Assembly: GCA_034430115.1 (NCBI GenBank)
Contig: DAOUFG010000063.1
Location: 22,580 to 86,579, forward strand
Reading direction: 5' to 3'
DNA: 64,000 bases
Source: CAIXPS01 sp034430115
Lineage (GTDB): Bacteria > Chloroflexota > Anaerolineae > J036 > Brachytrichaceae
Shown here: positions 49,540 to 57,563 of the stretch, piece by piece
How the letters are laid out: each line of letters starts with the position of its first letter
How positions within the stretch are numbered: position 1 is the first letter of the stretch
Program-made: the position numbers and the translations under genes
The notes under the pieces: generated by a model
The model's input: the letters and a program-made list of their open reading frames with translations, nothing else
The model's database searches: none
Told to the model about the DNA's origin: nothing

Positions 49540-51741
49540 ATGACTGAAAGTGGCAAATGGTCACGCCGCATGCCGGGCTGGCTGATGGCGATATTGCCCT
49601 GGATCGCCTTCCTGGCGATGTTGTTGTGGGCGTGGCGGACCAACCCCCAGAGCGTGCCCAATTATGGTGATACGCTGGAAACGGTGTGGGGCACGCAATG
49701 GTACGCCAGGACTCTGTTGCACGGCCAGTCGCCACTCTACATGCCCAACATCTTCTATCCCCTGGGGTGGCACACCGGCTCGCTGGCGCACACGCCGGCG
49801 CTGTTTCTGCTGGGCTTGCCGTTTCAACTCCTGGGCGGCGCCGGGTTGGCCTATGGCGGGCTGGTGGTGCTCGCCTCGGTGCTCAGCTTTGCGGGCTGCC
49901 TGCGGCTGATCGGCTTGCAGGCGGATCGATTCGTCGCCACGTTGCTGAGCCTTGTCTACACCTTCGCCTTCTTTCGCTGGCTGTGTGCCGATGGTGGGCA
50001 TATGCACTTCCTGTGGGGTACCAGCTTCCTGCCGTGGATGGTGTGGGCCGTTTTGCGTTTGCGCGACGGCGCGCAGCGGCGTTACATTCTGTTTGCCGGG
50101 CTGGCCTGGGCAGGCGCGCTCTATTTCTCGCTCTACTTCGTGTGGATCGGCGTGCTTCCATTGTTGCTGCTCTTGCTGGATCGACAGCGTTCGCTGTGGC
50201 AACACGTCAAGCAAAGCATCGGCGTGGGCGTGGTGGCGGTGGTCGCCGCCGCGCCCATGCTGGCCTTGTTTTTCTTCAGTTCGCGTGCCGACCAGCTTTC
50301 ATCCATCGATGCTTCGGTGTTGCTGGCGTGGGGGGCCAGCCTGAATAGCCTCGTCGTTCCACCACTCGTGCACCCGCTGCCGGCGTTGCAATCGCTTGCG
50401 CGCGCCATCTTTCAGGGCGGTGAGGCCACGATCAACGAGGTGAATGAGTCCAACTGGGGCATCCTGCTGCCGCTCCTGGCGGTGCTGGGCGTGGTGATCG
50501 GTTGGCGTCGGGTGCGGGGCACGCGCGCGGCGCTGGCGCTGTTGGGCGTGAGCGTCATGCTGGCGCTGGGCATGGCTTTGCAGTGGGACGGCAACACCGT
50601 ACAGAGCGATTTGTTTGTCCCCTTGAACACGGCGCTGTGGCAACTGGGGCACCTGGTGAAGCCCTCGCTCTTTATCACGGCCGCGCCCCCGGTGGACTTC
50701 GCGCGCATCGTGCCCATGCCGGGCTACTTGCTGATGGCCACCGTGCCGTTTTGGGAGTCGGCACGGGTGGCGGCGCGCTTTTCCATTGTGGGTGGGTTGC
50801 TGCTGTGCATGCTGGCGGCGATTGCCTTGCAACGCATGCCCAACCTTGCCAAAGGCGCGCTAGGTGTGTTGTTGCTGGTCGAGATGTTGCCCACGCCCAC
50901 CCAGAGTTATCCGCTGCCCACGGCGCTACACCCGGCTTATGATTGGCTGGCCCAACAGCATCTGCCGGCGGGCGAATCGATCATCGAGATGGACGTCACG
51001 CCGATCCGCAAGAACGGGGCGATTTTGCTCACTGCGCTGGACGACGGCGTGTCCACCGTCTCGGGAGCGGGTTCTTTCCTCCCCGTGCCCACGCAGGCAT
51101 TGGGTGCGATCCTGGGGCGCTCGTCACACATGCTGGCTGTCCCCGACGTGGCGATTTTGCTCGCGCGGTTTGGCGTGAAGTACGTGGTGATTCACCTGAA
51201 GGCGGGCAGCGAGAACACGTTTGAAGGGGATGAGTGGCAGGCGGCCCAGGCGAACCCCTACATGAAGGCGGTGCAGTGTTTTGATCCGACGCCGCAGAAC
51301 CAGGTGTTTAGTTACCCAATCTGCATCGCCGAGGTGAACGCGCCTGCGTCGCCCAGCTATAACGTGTTGCGTGAAGAGGGTTGGTCGGTGTTTGAACCCT
51401 GGGGCGTGTGGATGCTGGGGCATACCGCGCGCGCGACCTGGATTGCGATGCACCCGGCGGCGCAGACGTTGCACCTGAACGCGTTCCCCGTCTGCGTGCC
51501 CGGCCAGCGCCAACAGGCCACACTCTACGTCAACGATACGCAAGTGGTTACGCACGAGTGGACCAACTGCGACGCCTGGGACGAAACGTTGACCATCCCC
51601 GCCGCATTGGTGAAATCGGGCGCGAACACGCTTCGCATCGAAGCCTCTTTTGCGTTGCAGGCCGGCGGCGGGCAGGTGAAGGATGAGACGCGCCCGCTCT
51701 CCATCGGGTTCTCCGCGTTGCGAGTGCAACCGAGCGAATAA
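49540..51741 (+). CDS. Large polytopic membrane protein with C-terminal soluble domain (GT-C-like)
   Basis: 733 residues. About ten to eleven hydrophobic helices in the first 460 residues, the first extracellular loop carrying NYGDTLETVWGTQWYA and YPLGWHTGSLAHTP, similar to membrane glycosyltransferases of the GT-C class and to YfhO-like proteins. The last 250 residues form an extracellular beta-rich domain. It may glycosylate cell-surface material, but no catalytic motif is certain. Confidence 0.75.
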   Translation: MTESGKWSRRMPGWLMAILPWIAFLAMLLWAWRTNPQSVPNYGDTLETVWGTQWYARTLLHGQSPLYMPNIFYPLGWHTGSLAHTPALFLLGLPFQLLGGAGLAYGGLVVLASVLSFAGCLRLIGLQADRFVATLLSLVYTFAFFRWLCADGGHMHFLWGTSFLPWMVWAVLRLRDGAQRRYILFAGLAWAGALYFSLYFVWIGVLPLLLLLLDRQRSLWQHVKQSIGVGVVAVVAAAPMLALFFFSSRADQLSSIDASVLLAWGASLNSLVVPPLVHPLPALQSLARAIFQGGEATINEVNESNWGILLPLLAVLGVVIGWRRVRGTRAALALLGVSVMLALGMALQWDGNTVQSDLFVPLNTALWQLGHLVKPSLFITAAPPVDFARIVPMPGYLLMATVPFWESARVAARFSIVGGLLLCMLAAIALQRMPNLAKGALGVLLLVEMLPTPTQSYPLPTALHPAYDWLAQQHLPAGESIIEMDVTPIRKNGAILLTALDDGVSTVSGAGSFLPVPTQALGAILGRSSHMLAVPDVAILLARFGVKYVVIHLKAGSENTFEGDEWQAAQANPYMKAVQCFDPTPQNQVFSYPICIAEVNAPASPSYNVLREEGWSVFEPWGVWMLGHTARATWIAMHPAAQTLHLNAFPVCVPGQRQQATLYVNDTQVVTHEWTNCDAWDETLTIPAALVKSGANTLRIEASFALQAGGGQVKDETRPLSIGFSALRVQPSE

Positions 51742-51765
51742 CGCTATTCATTTGTGGATGGCGGA

Positions 51766-51920
51766 GTTCACACAAAGTAACCAAGCAACAAAGAACACGA
51801 AGAGGATCAAGTGGCGCGCTTGAGAAGATCATGGTGAGCCTGTCGAACCATGATCTTCTATTGATTCGTGTCGATTCGCGGATGACGAATGCTCATTCGC
51901 GCCGATTCGTGGATCAGCCC
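51766..51920. repeat. Intergenic repeat cluster (half CACAGAG-type unit and GATTCGTG units)
   Basis: TTCACACAAAGTAACCAAGC and AAAGAACACGAAGAGG match the right part of the unit at 37345-37486. GATTCGTGTCGATTCGCGGA and GCGCCGATTCGTGGATCAG at 51864-51917 belong to the ATCCACGAAT family. No gene is seen. Confidence 0.7.
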
Positions 51921-51957
51921 GTGCCCATTTAAAATTACCCCCATTGGAGTGGGGTAA

Positions 51958-52656
51958 ATGGATAGGAGAAAGTTGTTTTTGGGGTGGCTGATGCTGCTCA
52001 TCAGCCTGATGAACGTCGCGCCTGTGCAGGCACAAGCGCCGGCACCACCTCCGTTCGGTCTGCCATTCAACACGCCGCCCGGCCCAACCACCTGGCTACT
52101 GGGCCAGGCCTACGGCAACACGACGAGCGCATTTGCCATGCGCCGTATCTGGTATAGCACCGGGCAGGGCATTCACTTTGGGATCGACTTTTCCGCCCGC
52201 TGTGGCACGCCGGTGGTCGCGATCGGCGACGGCACGGTGCGGATTGTCGATAACCTGGCCTATGGCTCCGGCCCGCACAACCTGGTCATCATGCACCCCA
52301 ACGGCTATGCCTCGCTCTATGGGCACCTGTTGCAACGCCCCGATCTGCAAGTGGGCCAGACGGTCACGCGAGGGCAAGTGATTGCGCTCACCGGCGACCC
52401 CGACCTGACCTGCACCTCGCGCCCGCACCTGCACCTGGAGGTGCGCCCAAGTTCGCTCAACGGCACCGTCGATGCGGTCAAGTTCATCGATGCGGACTGG
52501 GACGCGCTGGCGCTGGTGGGCGTTTATGGGCGCGGTTTCCAGCGCAACCTGGATAACCCGCGCCAGTGGCAGACGCTGCAAGATCAGCCGGATATCTATT
52601 GGGGCGGCCCGCTGGTCAACGATTACCCCAATACCTGGCCGTATGACTGGCGGTAA
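51958..52656 (+). CDS. Secreted M23-family metallopeptidase (LytM-type)
   Basis: 232 residues with a signal peptide (about 1-24, MLLISLMNVAPVQAQA). The M23 fold has HFGIDFS (His and Asp zinc ligands), GDGTVRIVDNLAYGSGPHN, NGYASLYGHL and the final HLHLEV with the last zinc ligand. It probably cleaves peptide cross-links of peptidoglycan, or is a non-wall endopeptidase. ATG at 51958 fits the signal peptide. A run of AATTACCCCCATTGGAG precedes it. Confidence 0.92.
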   Translation: MDRRKLFLGWLMLLISLMNVAPVQAQAPAPPPFGLPFNTPPGPTTWLLGQAYGNTTSAFAMRRIWYSTGQGIHFGIDFSARCGTPVVAIGDGTVRIVDNLAYGSGPHNLVIMHPNGYASLYGHLLQRPDLQVGQTVTRGQVIALTGDPDLTCTSRPHLHLEVRPSSLNGTVDAVKFIDADWDALALVGVYGRGFQRNLDNPRQWQTLQDQPDIYWGGPLVNDYPNTWPYDWR

Positions 52657-52657
52657 A

Positions 52658-52690
52658 AAGAGATTGGAGACTGGGGATTCGAGATTGCGA
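52658..52690. repeat. GGAGATT-type repeat after the M23 gene
   Basis: AGATTGGAGACTGGGGATTC and GAGATTGCG units immediately downstream of the stop, followed by ACGGATTCATTTGTG, which resembles the CACGGATT family. Confidence 0.7.
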
Positions 52691-52776
52691 AACCACGCAT
52701 GACACGGATTCATTTGTGTATTTCTTCTGTGTGCACTGATAAGTTTTTGATGTGAACAGGATGTTGATACAACGCT

Positions 52777-53958
52777 ATGAGTAAGTTTATTCGCCAGTTT
52801 ATCTTTCTGGCCGTTTTCATGGCTGGATGCAATAGTTCACCCAACGTGCCTTCCAGCACCTCACCTTCCACCGAGCCGTCTGCAACCACTGCTGCCACAC
52901 AATCGCCAACATCCAACCCCCAACCTCCCACCGCAACGACGCAATCTCAAATCTCGCATCTCCAATCTCCGCTTCCTACCGCCGAGCCGTCAATCGGAAA
53001 TCCACAATCGTCAATTACGTACACCCAGTTGGTCACCGGCGGCTGTTGTGTGCAGCCTTTCTTCTCGTCCGACGGCGCTTACGTGCTCTACCTGGACAAG
53101 CCTGCGCCGGACGCGCGGACCGGCCTGTGGGCGGTGACGCTCACTCAGCCGCTGCAAACGTCGATGTTCTTCTCAGAACGGCTGGGCCCCTTCAGCAACG
53201 ACATGTCGTTCAATGCGTTTTTGCAGAACGGGCGCACGATTGTGGAACGCACCGGCGACGGCCAGCAATGGACCATCGACAACGGCGGGCGGCGCGTGAT
53301 CTTCTCGCCCGATAACACGCACATCGTGTGGGCGGTGGGCGAAGAAAGCGGCAACTTCGACGTGCGCAAGAGCGACGTTTACATCGCGAACACGGACGGC
53401 AGTGACGCCAGGACGCTCGCCACGCTCTACGGCGGCGGGGTGCAGAGCTGGTTTCACGATTCCGCGCGCCTGCTGGTGAACGGCAAGGCGAACCGCGACG
53501 ATGTCACCTCCACCCTGAGCATCTTGAACGTGTCGGATGGCAGCTTGCACAAGCTGGTGGATGTGGAACGCGCGAGGGCGATCCTCATTTCGCCGGATGA
53601 CGGCAGCATCGTCTATTACGTCAGCCAGGCGCGCGACGAGACGCAGGACGGCCTGTACTCGCTGGACGTGACGCAGCCAGGGGCACAGCCGGTGAAGCTG
53701 GATTTCTTCGGCGCGTATCGCTGGTGCAGCCCCACCCGTCTATACTACGTACCAATGCAACCCGGCGCGCCCAGCCAATCGCTGTGGCGCTTCGACGTAA
53801 CGACGTTGCAATCGACGCCGGTCATATCGGCCGGTGCCGACTCGCCTTTTCACATCAGTAATGGCGATTGGGATCTTTCGCCCGACGGCAGGCACCTGGT
53901 TTACGTGAACGCAAGCGATCACAACATCTGGTTGATTTCATTGACGGGGGCGTGTTAA
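52777..53958 (+). CDS. Lipoprotein with TolB/WD40-like beta-propeller
   Basis: 393 residues. Lipobox LAVFMAGC (Cys about 17), a Ser/Thr/Pro-rich linker (about 20-85), then repeated strands such as FFSSDGAYVLYLDKP, IFSPDNTHIVWAVG, LISPDDGSIVYYVS and LSPDGRHLVYVNAS, which is the TolB-like propeller pattern. It probably binds a ligand or protein at the cell surface. Residues 43-81 of the linker derive from the dispersed repeat family. No signs of an enzyme. Confidence 0.85.
   Translation: MSKFIRQFIFLAVFMAGCNSSPNVPSSTSPSTEPSATTAATQSPTSNPQPPTATTQSQISHLQSPLPTAEPSIGNPQSSITYTQLVTGGCCVQPFFSSDGAYVLYLDKPAPDARTGLWAVTLTQPLQTSMFFSERLGPFSNDMSFNAFLQNGRTIVERTGDGQQWTIDNGGRRVIFSPDNTHIVWAVGEESGNFDVRKSDVYIANTDGSDARTLATLYGGGVQSWFHDSARLLVNGKANRDDVTSTLSILNVSDGSLHKLVDVERARAILISPDDGSIVYYVSQARDETQDGLYSLDVTQPGAQPVKLDFFGAYRWCSPTRLYYVPMQPGAPSQSLWRFDVTTLQSTPVISAGADSPFHISNGDWDLSPDGRHLVYVNASDHNIWLISLTGAC
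52905..53020. repeat. Repeat-derived stretch in the lipoprotein linker
   Basis: AATCTCAAATCTCGCATCTC and CATCCAACCCCCAACCTCC-type units in frame, giving SPTSNPQPPT and SQISHLQSPLPT. The sequence is continuous with the coding frame. Confidence 0.8.
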
Positions 53959-53987
53959 ATTTGCAGGAAATTGATTGAGGAGCAACT

Positions 53988-54956
53988 ATGCTAACCCTAG
54001 GCAAATGGCGTGGACTTCAGGCGGCCTCGACCGCGCGTGGTGCATTTACGATTCTGGCGCTGGATCATCGCAATAACTTGCGCGCGCTGCTGCGGCCCGA
54101 TGCGCCCGGCAGCGTCACGCCGGCCGAAATGGTGGCGTTCAAGTACCAGGTCGTATCGGCCCTGGCGCCGGCCAGCAGCGCCGTCTTGCTGGACCCGGTG
54201 TTCGGCCTGTCGCAATGCGTGGTGAACCAGGCGCTGCCCGGCCAGACCGGCTTGATCGTCACGCTGGATGAGACGGGCTATAAGGGCCCTTCTACGGCGC
54301 GTATCTCGGAAATCCTGGAAAACTGGAGCGTGGAGAAGATCAAGCGCACCGGTGCGGACGGCGTGAAGCTGCTGGTTTACTATCATCCCGAGGCCAGCAC
54401 GGCGGCGCAGCAAGAAGCGTTGATCCGGCGCGTAGCCGATGATTGCGCGCGCTACGATATCGCGTTCTACCTGGAATTGCTGTCGTTCTCGCTGGACCCG
54501 GCGAGCAAGAAGCTGAAGCCCGACGAGCGTGAACAGGTGGTGATCGAGTCGGCGCGCCGGTTGAGCAGCACGGGCATCACGATTCTGAAAGCGGAGTTCC
54601 CGGTGGACTACGCTGCCGTGCCCGACGAGGCCAAGTGGCTGGCGGCCTGCCGCAAGCTGACCGAGGCCAGCGCTGTGCCGTGGGTGTTGCTTTCGGCGGC
54701 TGCGCCCTACGACGTGTTCAAGCGCCAGGTGAAGGTGGCTGCCACCGCCGGCGCTTCGGGCGTGATGGTGGGGCGCGCCGCGTGGCAAGAGGCTCCCTCG
54801 CTCAGCGGCCAGGCGCGCATCGATTTCTTGAAGGGTGAGGGCCTACGCCGCATGCAGGAACTGGGCCAGATCCTCGAAGCCTCCGCCCGCCCGTGGATGG
54901 AAGCCTATCAAGCTCAGGCGCCCGCGGCCAACGAGCATTGGTACACGATGTACTGA
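53988..54956 (+). CDS. LacD/YihT-type class I aldolase
   Basis: 322 residues of TIM-barrel type. TILALDHRNNLRALL, AVLLDPVFGL, and the Schiff-base lysine in GADGVKLLVYYHPE (Lys about 127) and ILKAEFPVD are the LacD family pattern. Members cleave tagatose 1,6-bisphosphate or 6-deoxy-6-sulfofructose 1-phosphate; substrate here cannot be told. It converges on a GatZ-like gene of a related pathway. Confidence 0.85.
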   Translation: MLTLGKWRGLQAASTARGAFTILALDHRNNLRALLRPDAPGSVTPAEMVAFKYQVVSALAPASSAVLLDPVFGLSQCVVNQALPGQTGLIVTLDETGYKGPSTARISEILENWSVEKIKRTGADGVKLLVYYHPEASTAAQQEALIRRVADDCARYDIAFYLELLSFSLDPASKKLKPDEREQVVIESARRLSSTGITILKAEFPVDYAAVPDEAKWLAACRKLTEASAVPWVLLSAAAPYDVFKRQVKVAATAGASGVMVGRAAWQEAPSLSGQARIDFLKGEGLRRMQELGQILEASARPWMEAYQAQAPAANEHWYTMY

Positions 54957-54957
54957 T

Positions 54958-55098
54958 TTACGATTTTGGATTGGAGAGTGCCTTAACCACGGATTTCACA
55001 GATGACACGGATTGATAGATGCGTTCATCCGTGAAATCCGTGTCATCCGTGGTTGAATGAATCTCGAGTCTCGAATCTCCAATCTCTCCAACCCCTAA
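54958..55098. repeat. Intergenic repeat cluster with AACCACGGAT inverted arms, reaching into the gatZ stop codon
   Basis: GATTTTGGATTGGAG at the left; AACCACGGAT (54985-54994) and ATCCGTGGTT (55045-55054) enclose further ACGGATT and ATCCGTG half-motifs. AATCTCC units run to 55098 and supply the TAG stop of the neighbouring gene (55095-55097). Confidence 0.8.
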
Positions 55099-56369
55099 TC
55101 TCCGCGCTCTCTCCCCAGCGTCTCTTCCGCGCCTTCCAGGTTAAAGGCGGTGAAGTATTTGGCGATGCGCTCGGCGATGGCCGACAGGACGATCCGTTCG
55201 CCGTCGATGCCGCGCAGGGCCAGGTTCTGGTAGAGCGTCTGGCGTGCGGCGAGCACCTCGGGCGCCGTCCAGATGTAACGGCAACCGGTGCGCGTCAACC
55301 AGGCGCGCCGTTCGGGCGTCAGTTGTGCGAAGGCGCAGTTCATCTCGGCAGGCAACAGCCACTTCTTCCAGCGCCCGCTGCGTTCCACGGCGCTTTCCAA
55401 CACGCTGCCGATGTGTGAGGCCCTATCCGCGTTGCTTTCCTGCTGTTCCAGTTGCGCCAGCGCTTCGTATTCGATCTCGGTAAATTCCGGCCCCACGTTG
55501 GCGCCGCCCATGTGCGAGCGCGGGTATTCCTGCGGGTTGCTGACGTTATCGGAGTAGTGCCCCTTGATGACCGAGCCATAGGGCAGCGCAGCGGCGGCCA
55601 GCGTGCGCGCCACGCTCGCGTCAAACTCGGTGGTATGCAGGTCGGTGCCGACCTTGCCCACCACGAACACCGGCCACACCTCGTGCAGGCCCTTCTCGTG
55701 CAGCCCCGCCTTCAACGCATCCAGCAGGGTGCGGAAGTTATCCATGTTTGCCAGCCCGCCATGCACTTCTTCGGTGCCTACCTCGTAGCTCACGCGCGGC
55801 AGGCCCATCCGGCGGCGGTGATGTTCGGCGTGTTCGATCAACTCCAGCGTGCGCTGTGCGACGTCGTGAATGTCGATCATCTCGCCCGGCTTCAGGCGCG
55901 CGTCCACCGTCGGGTCCACGTGCAACAGTTCGTAGCCCGCGTCCAGGCAGGCGTTCAGCGAACCCTTCACGCCGGCCATCGCAGCCTCGTAGGTGTAATT
56001 CTCCAAGCGCTGCCTGTCTTTCAGCCACGGGCCGCCGTGATCCAGGCAGCACACCACCGTGCCGTCGAAGCCGATCTCGCGGCTATAGGTGCGCACCAGT
56101 TGCACGAAATCCGCCTGTCGCCAACCGGTGTAGCCGCCGTCGGTATCCACCTGGTTCAGCGTGGCCGCGAATAACATCGGCGCGTGATGATCGCGCGCTG
56201 CGAGGAGGGCCGCCTTTAACACGGCCTCGGAATTAGGGCATACCGCCAGCAGCGTTATCCATTCGCCCGTGCGCTTGTAGCGCCGCCGGATAGCGCCGAT
56301 CATCGCCTCGACCACCGGCGCGCCGCTGCGCCGCGCCGCATTTCGAATCGTCTGTGCTTGATGCTCCAT
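55095..56369 (-). CDS. D-tagatose-bisphosphate aldolase non-catalytic subunit family (GatZ/KbaZ-like)
   Basis: 424 residues. VVCCLDHGGPWLK, VSYEVGTEEVHGGL and GANVGPEFTEIEYEAL are the GatZ/KbaZ sequences. In enterobacteria GatZ stabilises the class II aldolase GatY; no gatY is found here, so this protein may act alone or on another sugar phosphate. Convergent with the LacD-like gene. It is the only member of its strand between the repeats and the thioredoxin gene. Confidence 0.88.
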   Translation of the reverse strand: MEHQAQTIRNAARRSGAPVVEAMIGAIRRRYKRTGEWITLLAVCPNSEAVLKAALLAARDHHAPMLFAATLNQVDTDGGYTGWRQADFVQLVRTYSREIGFDGTVVCCLDHGGPWLKDRQRLENYTYEAAMAGVKGSLNACLDAGYELLHVDPTVDARLKPGEMIDIHDVAQRTLELIEHAEHHRRRMGLPRVSYEVGTEEVHGGLANMDNFRTLLDALKAGLHEKGLHEVWPVFVVGKVGTDLHTTEFDASVARTLAAAALPYGSVIKGHYSDNVSNPQEYPRSHMGGANVGPEFTEIEYEALAQLEQQESNADRASHIGSVLESAVERSGRWKKWLLPAEMNCAFAQLTPERRAWLTRTGCRYIWTAPEVLAARQTLYQNLALRGIDGERIVLSAIAERIAKYFTAFNLEGAEETLGRERGD

Positions 56370-56435
56370 AGCTTCTAATTATGGGCCACTTCCGGGCATG
56401 TAGGGCGCGCTGTTAACTCGCCCTTGCCGCCCTTT

Positions 56436-56515
56436 CTTCAATCTCCAATTGCTGATCTCCAAGCTCTCCTTTAAGACGCAACAGACCGGCATATCGCCGG
56501 CCTGTCGCGCAAACA
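56436..56515. repeat. AATCTCC units and a hairpin between gatZ-like and thioredoxin genes
   Basis: CAATCTCCAATTGCTGATCT at 56440-56460, then ACAGACCGGC and GCCGGCCTGT arms around 56482-56504. On the minus strand the hairpin follows the thioredoxin gene but lacks a good T tract; a terminator role is possible. Confidence 0.5.
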
Positions 56516-56544
56516 AAGAGGACTGAATGTCGCAGAAGGGCAAA

Positions 56545-57303
56545 TTAATTGGAAGCCAGCAGGCGCTCGATATGCCCGCGCAGCGATGCTTTGGATGCCG
56601 CGCCGACTACGCGATCCACCTCGCGACCGCGCTTGAAGAGGATCAAGGTTGGGATGCCCATGATGCCCAGGCGGCTGGCCCAGGCGGGGTTGTCGTCGGT
56701 GTTCACTTTGGCCACGCGCAGACGCCCCGCGTATTCGCGGCCCAGTTCTTCCACCACCGGTGAGACCATCTTGCACGGCCCGCACCAGGGGGCCCAAAAG
56801 TCCACCAGGGTGGGCAGTGGCGACTGCAATACCAGCGTCTCGAAGGAGCTATCGGTCACGTTGATCGGCTCGCCGTCCTTGGCCGAGCTGGGCAGTGTGG
56901 AGGCTGCCGCATTGGCGGCCATGGAGAGCGGCAGGCTGGGGCCGCTGACGGTGGCCGGGCGTGGGGCGTTGCCCAGCAAGAATTCCAGGTGCGAACGTAT
57001 GTTGCCATAGCTCACAGCGCCTTCGATGCGAATCTGTTCTACGTTGTTGTTCCAGAAGAGAAGCGTGGGGACGCGCGTAATCTTGTGACGCGCCGCCAGG
57101 TCACCCTCTTCGGTGTTGTCCACCCGGACGATGAGCGCGCGGCCGACGTAGGCACGCGCCAGTTCTTCCAGCGCAGGAGCGATTGCGCGGCAATGTTCGC
57201 AGACTGGAACTTCAAAAGACAGCAGCAGCGGTAACCCAGCCGCGAACACACGTTCCACGTTCTGTGCGCTGGTGTGGATGGGCACATCAAAAACAGCCAG
57301 CAC
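56545..57303 (-). CDS. Tandem thioredoxin-domain protein (GTG start)
   Basis: 252 residues with two thioredoxin folds. Domain 1 (about 1-115) has CEHC in place of CGPC (PVCEHCRAIAPALEELA). Domain 2 (about 140-252) has the classical WCGPCK and a cis-Pro loop GIPTLILF. The start is probably GTG at 57303 because AAAGGAG lies 7 nt before it; an ATG at 57336 would add 11 residues containing that site. No signal peptide; it is likely a cytosolic reductase or chaperone-like redoxin. Confidence 0.9.
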   Translation of the reverse strand: MLAVFDVPIHTSAQNVERVFAAGLPLLLSFEVPVCEHCRAIAPALEELARAYVGRALIVRVDNTEEGDLAARHKITRVPTLLFWNNNVEQIRIEGAVSYGNIRSHLEFLLGNAPRPATVSGPSLPLSMAANAAASTLPSSAKDGEPINVTDSSFETLVLQSPLPTLVDFWAPWCGPCKMVSPVVEELGREYAGRLRVAKVNTDDNPAWASRLGIMGIPTLILFKRGREVDRVVGAASKASLRGHIERLLASN

Positions 57304-57563
57304 TTTTCGTCTCCTTTCAAAGTCCTTGTCACTCATTGTGCAATCTCCGGCGACTCATTGCGCAGGACGCAAACTGGTTGCCTGAGCCAGAGACTGCCTC
57401 CCCGTCCTGTTCGACCAAGAAGTGAACACGCCAACAAGTTCATTGCAGTTTCAATGTCTCTGCAACCAGTGGTTCATTACATGTTGTATAGAATATTTAT
57501 AGTCACCCCCCTTAAACTCCCTAGTGACGTTTGGCACTGATTAAGGGTAAAGAAGGACACTTT

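Noticed and set aside
57304..57563. Second cobalamin riboswitch before cobQ copy 2
   Set aside because: The 260-nt gap has no B12 box or core sequence; only an AT-rich stretch near 57500 that might hold a promoter.
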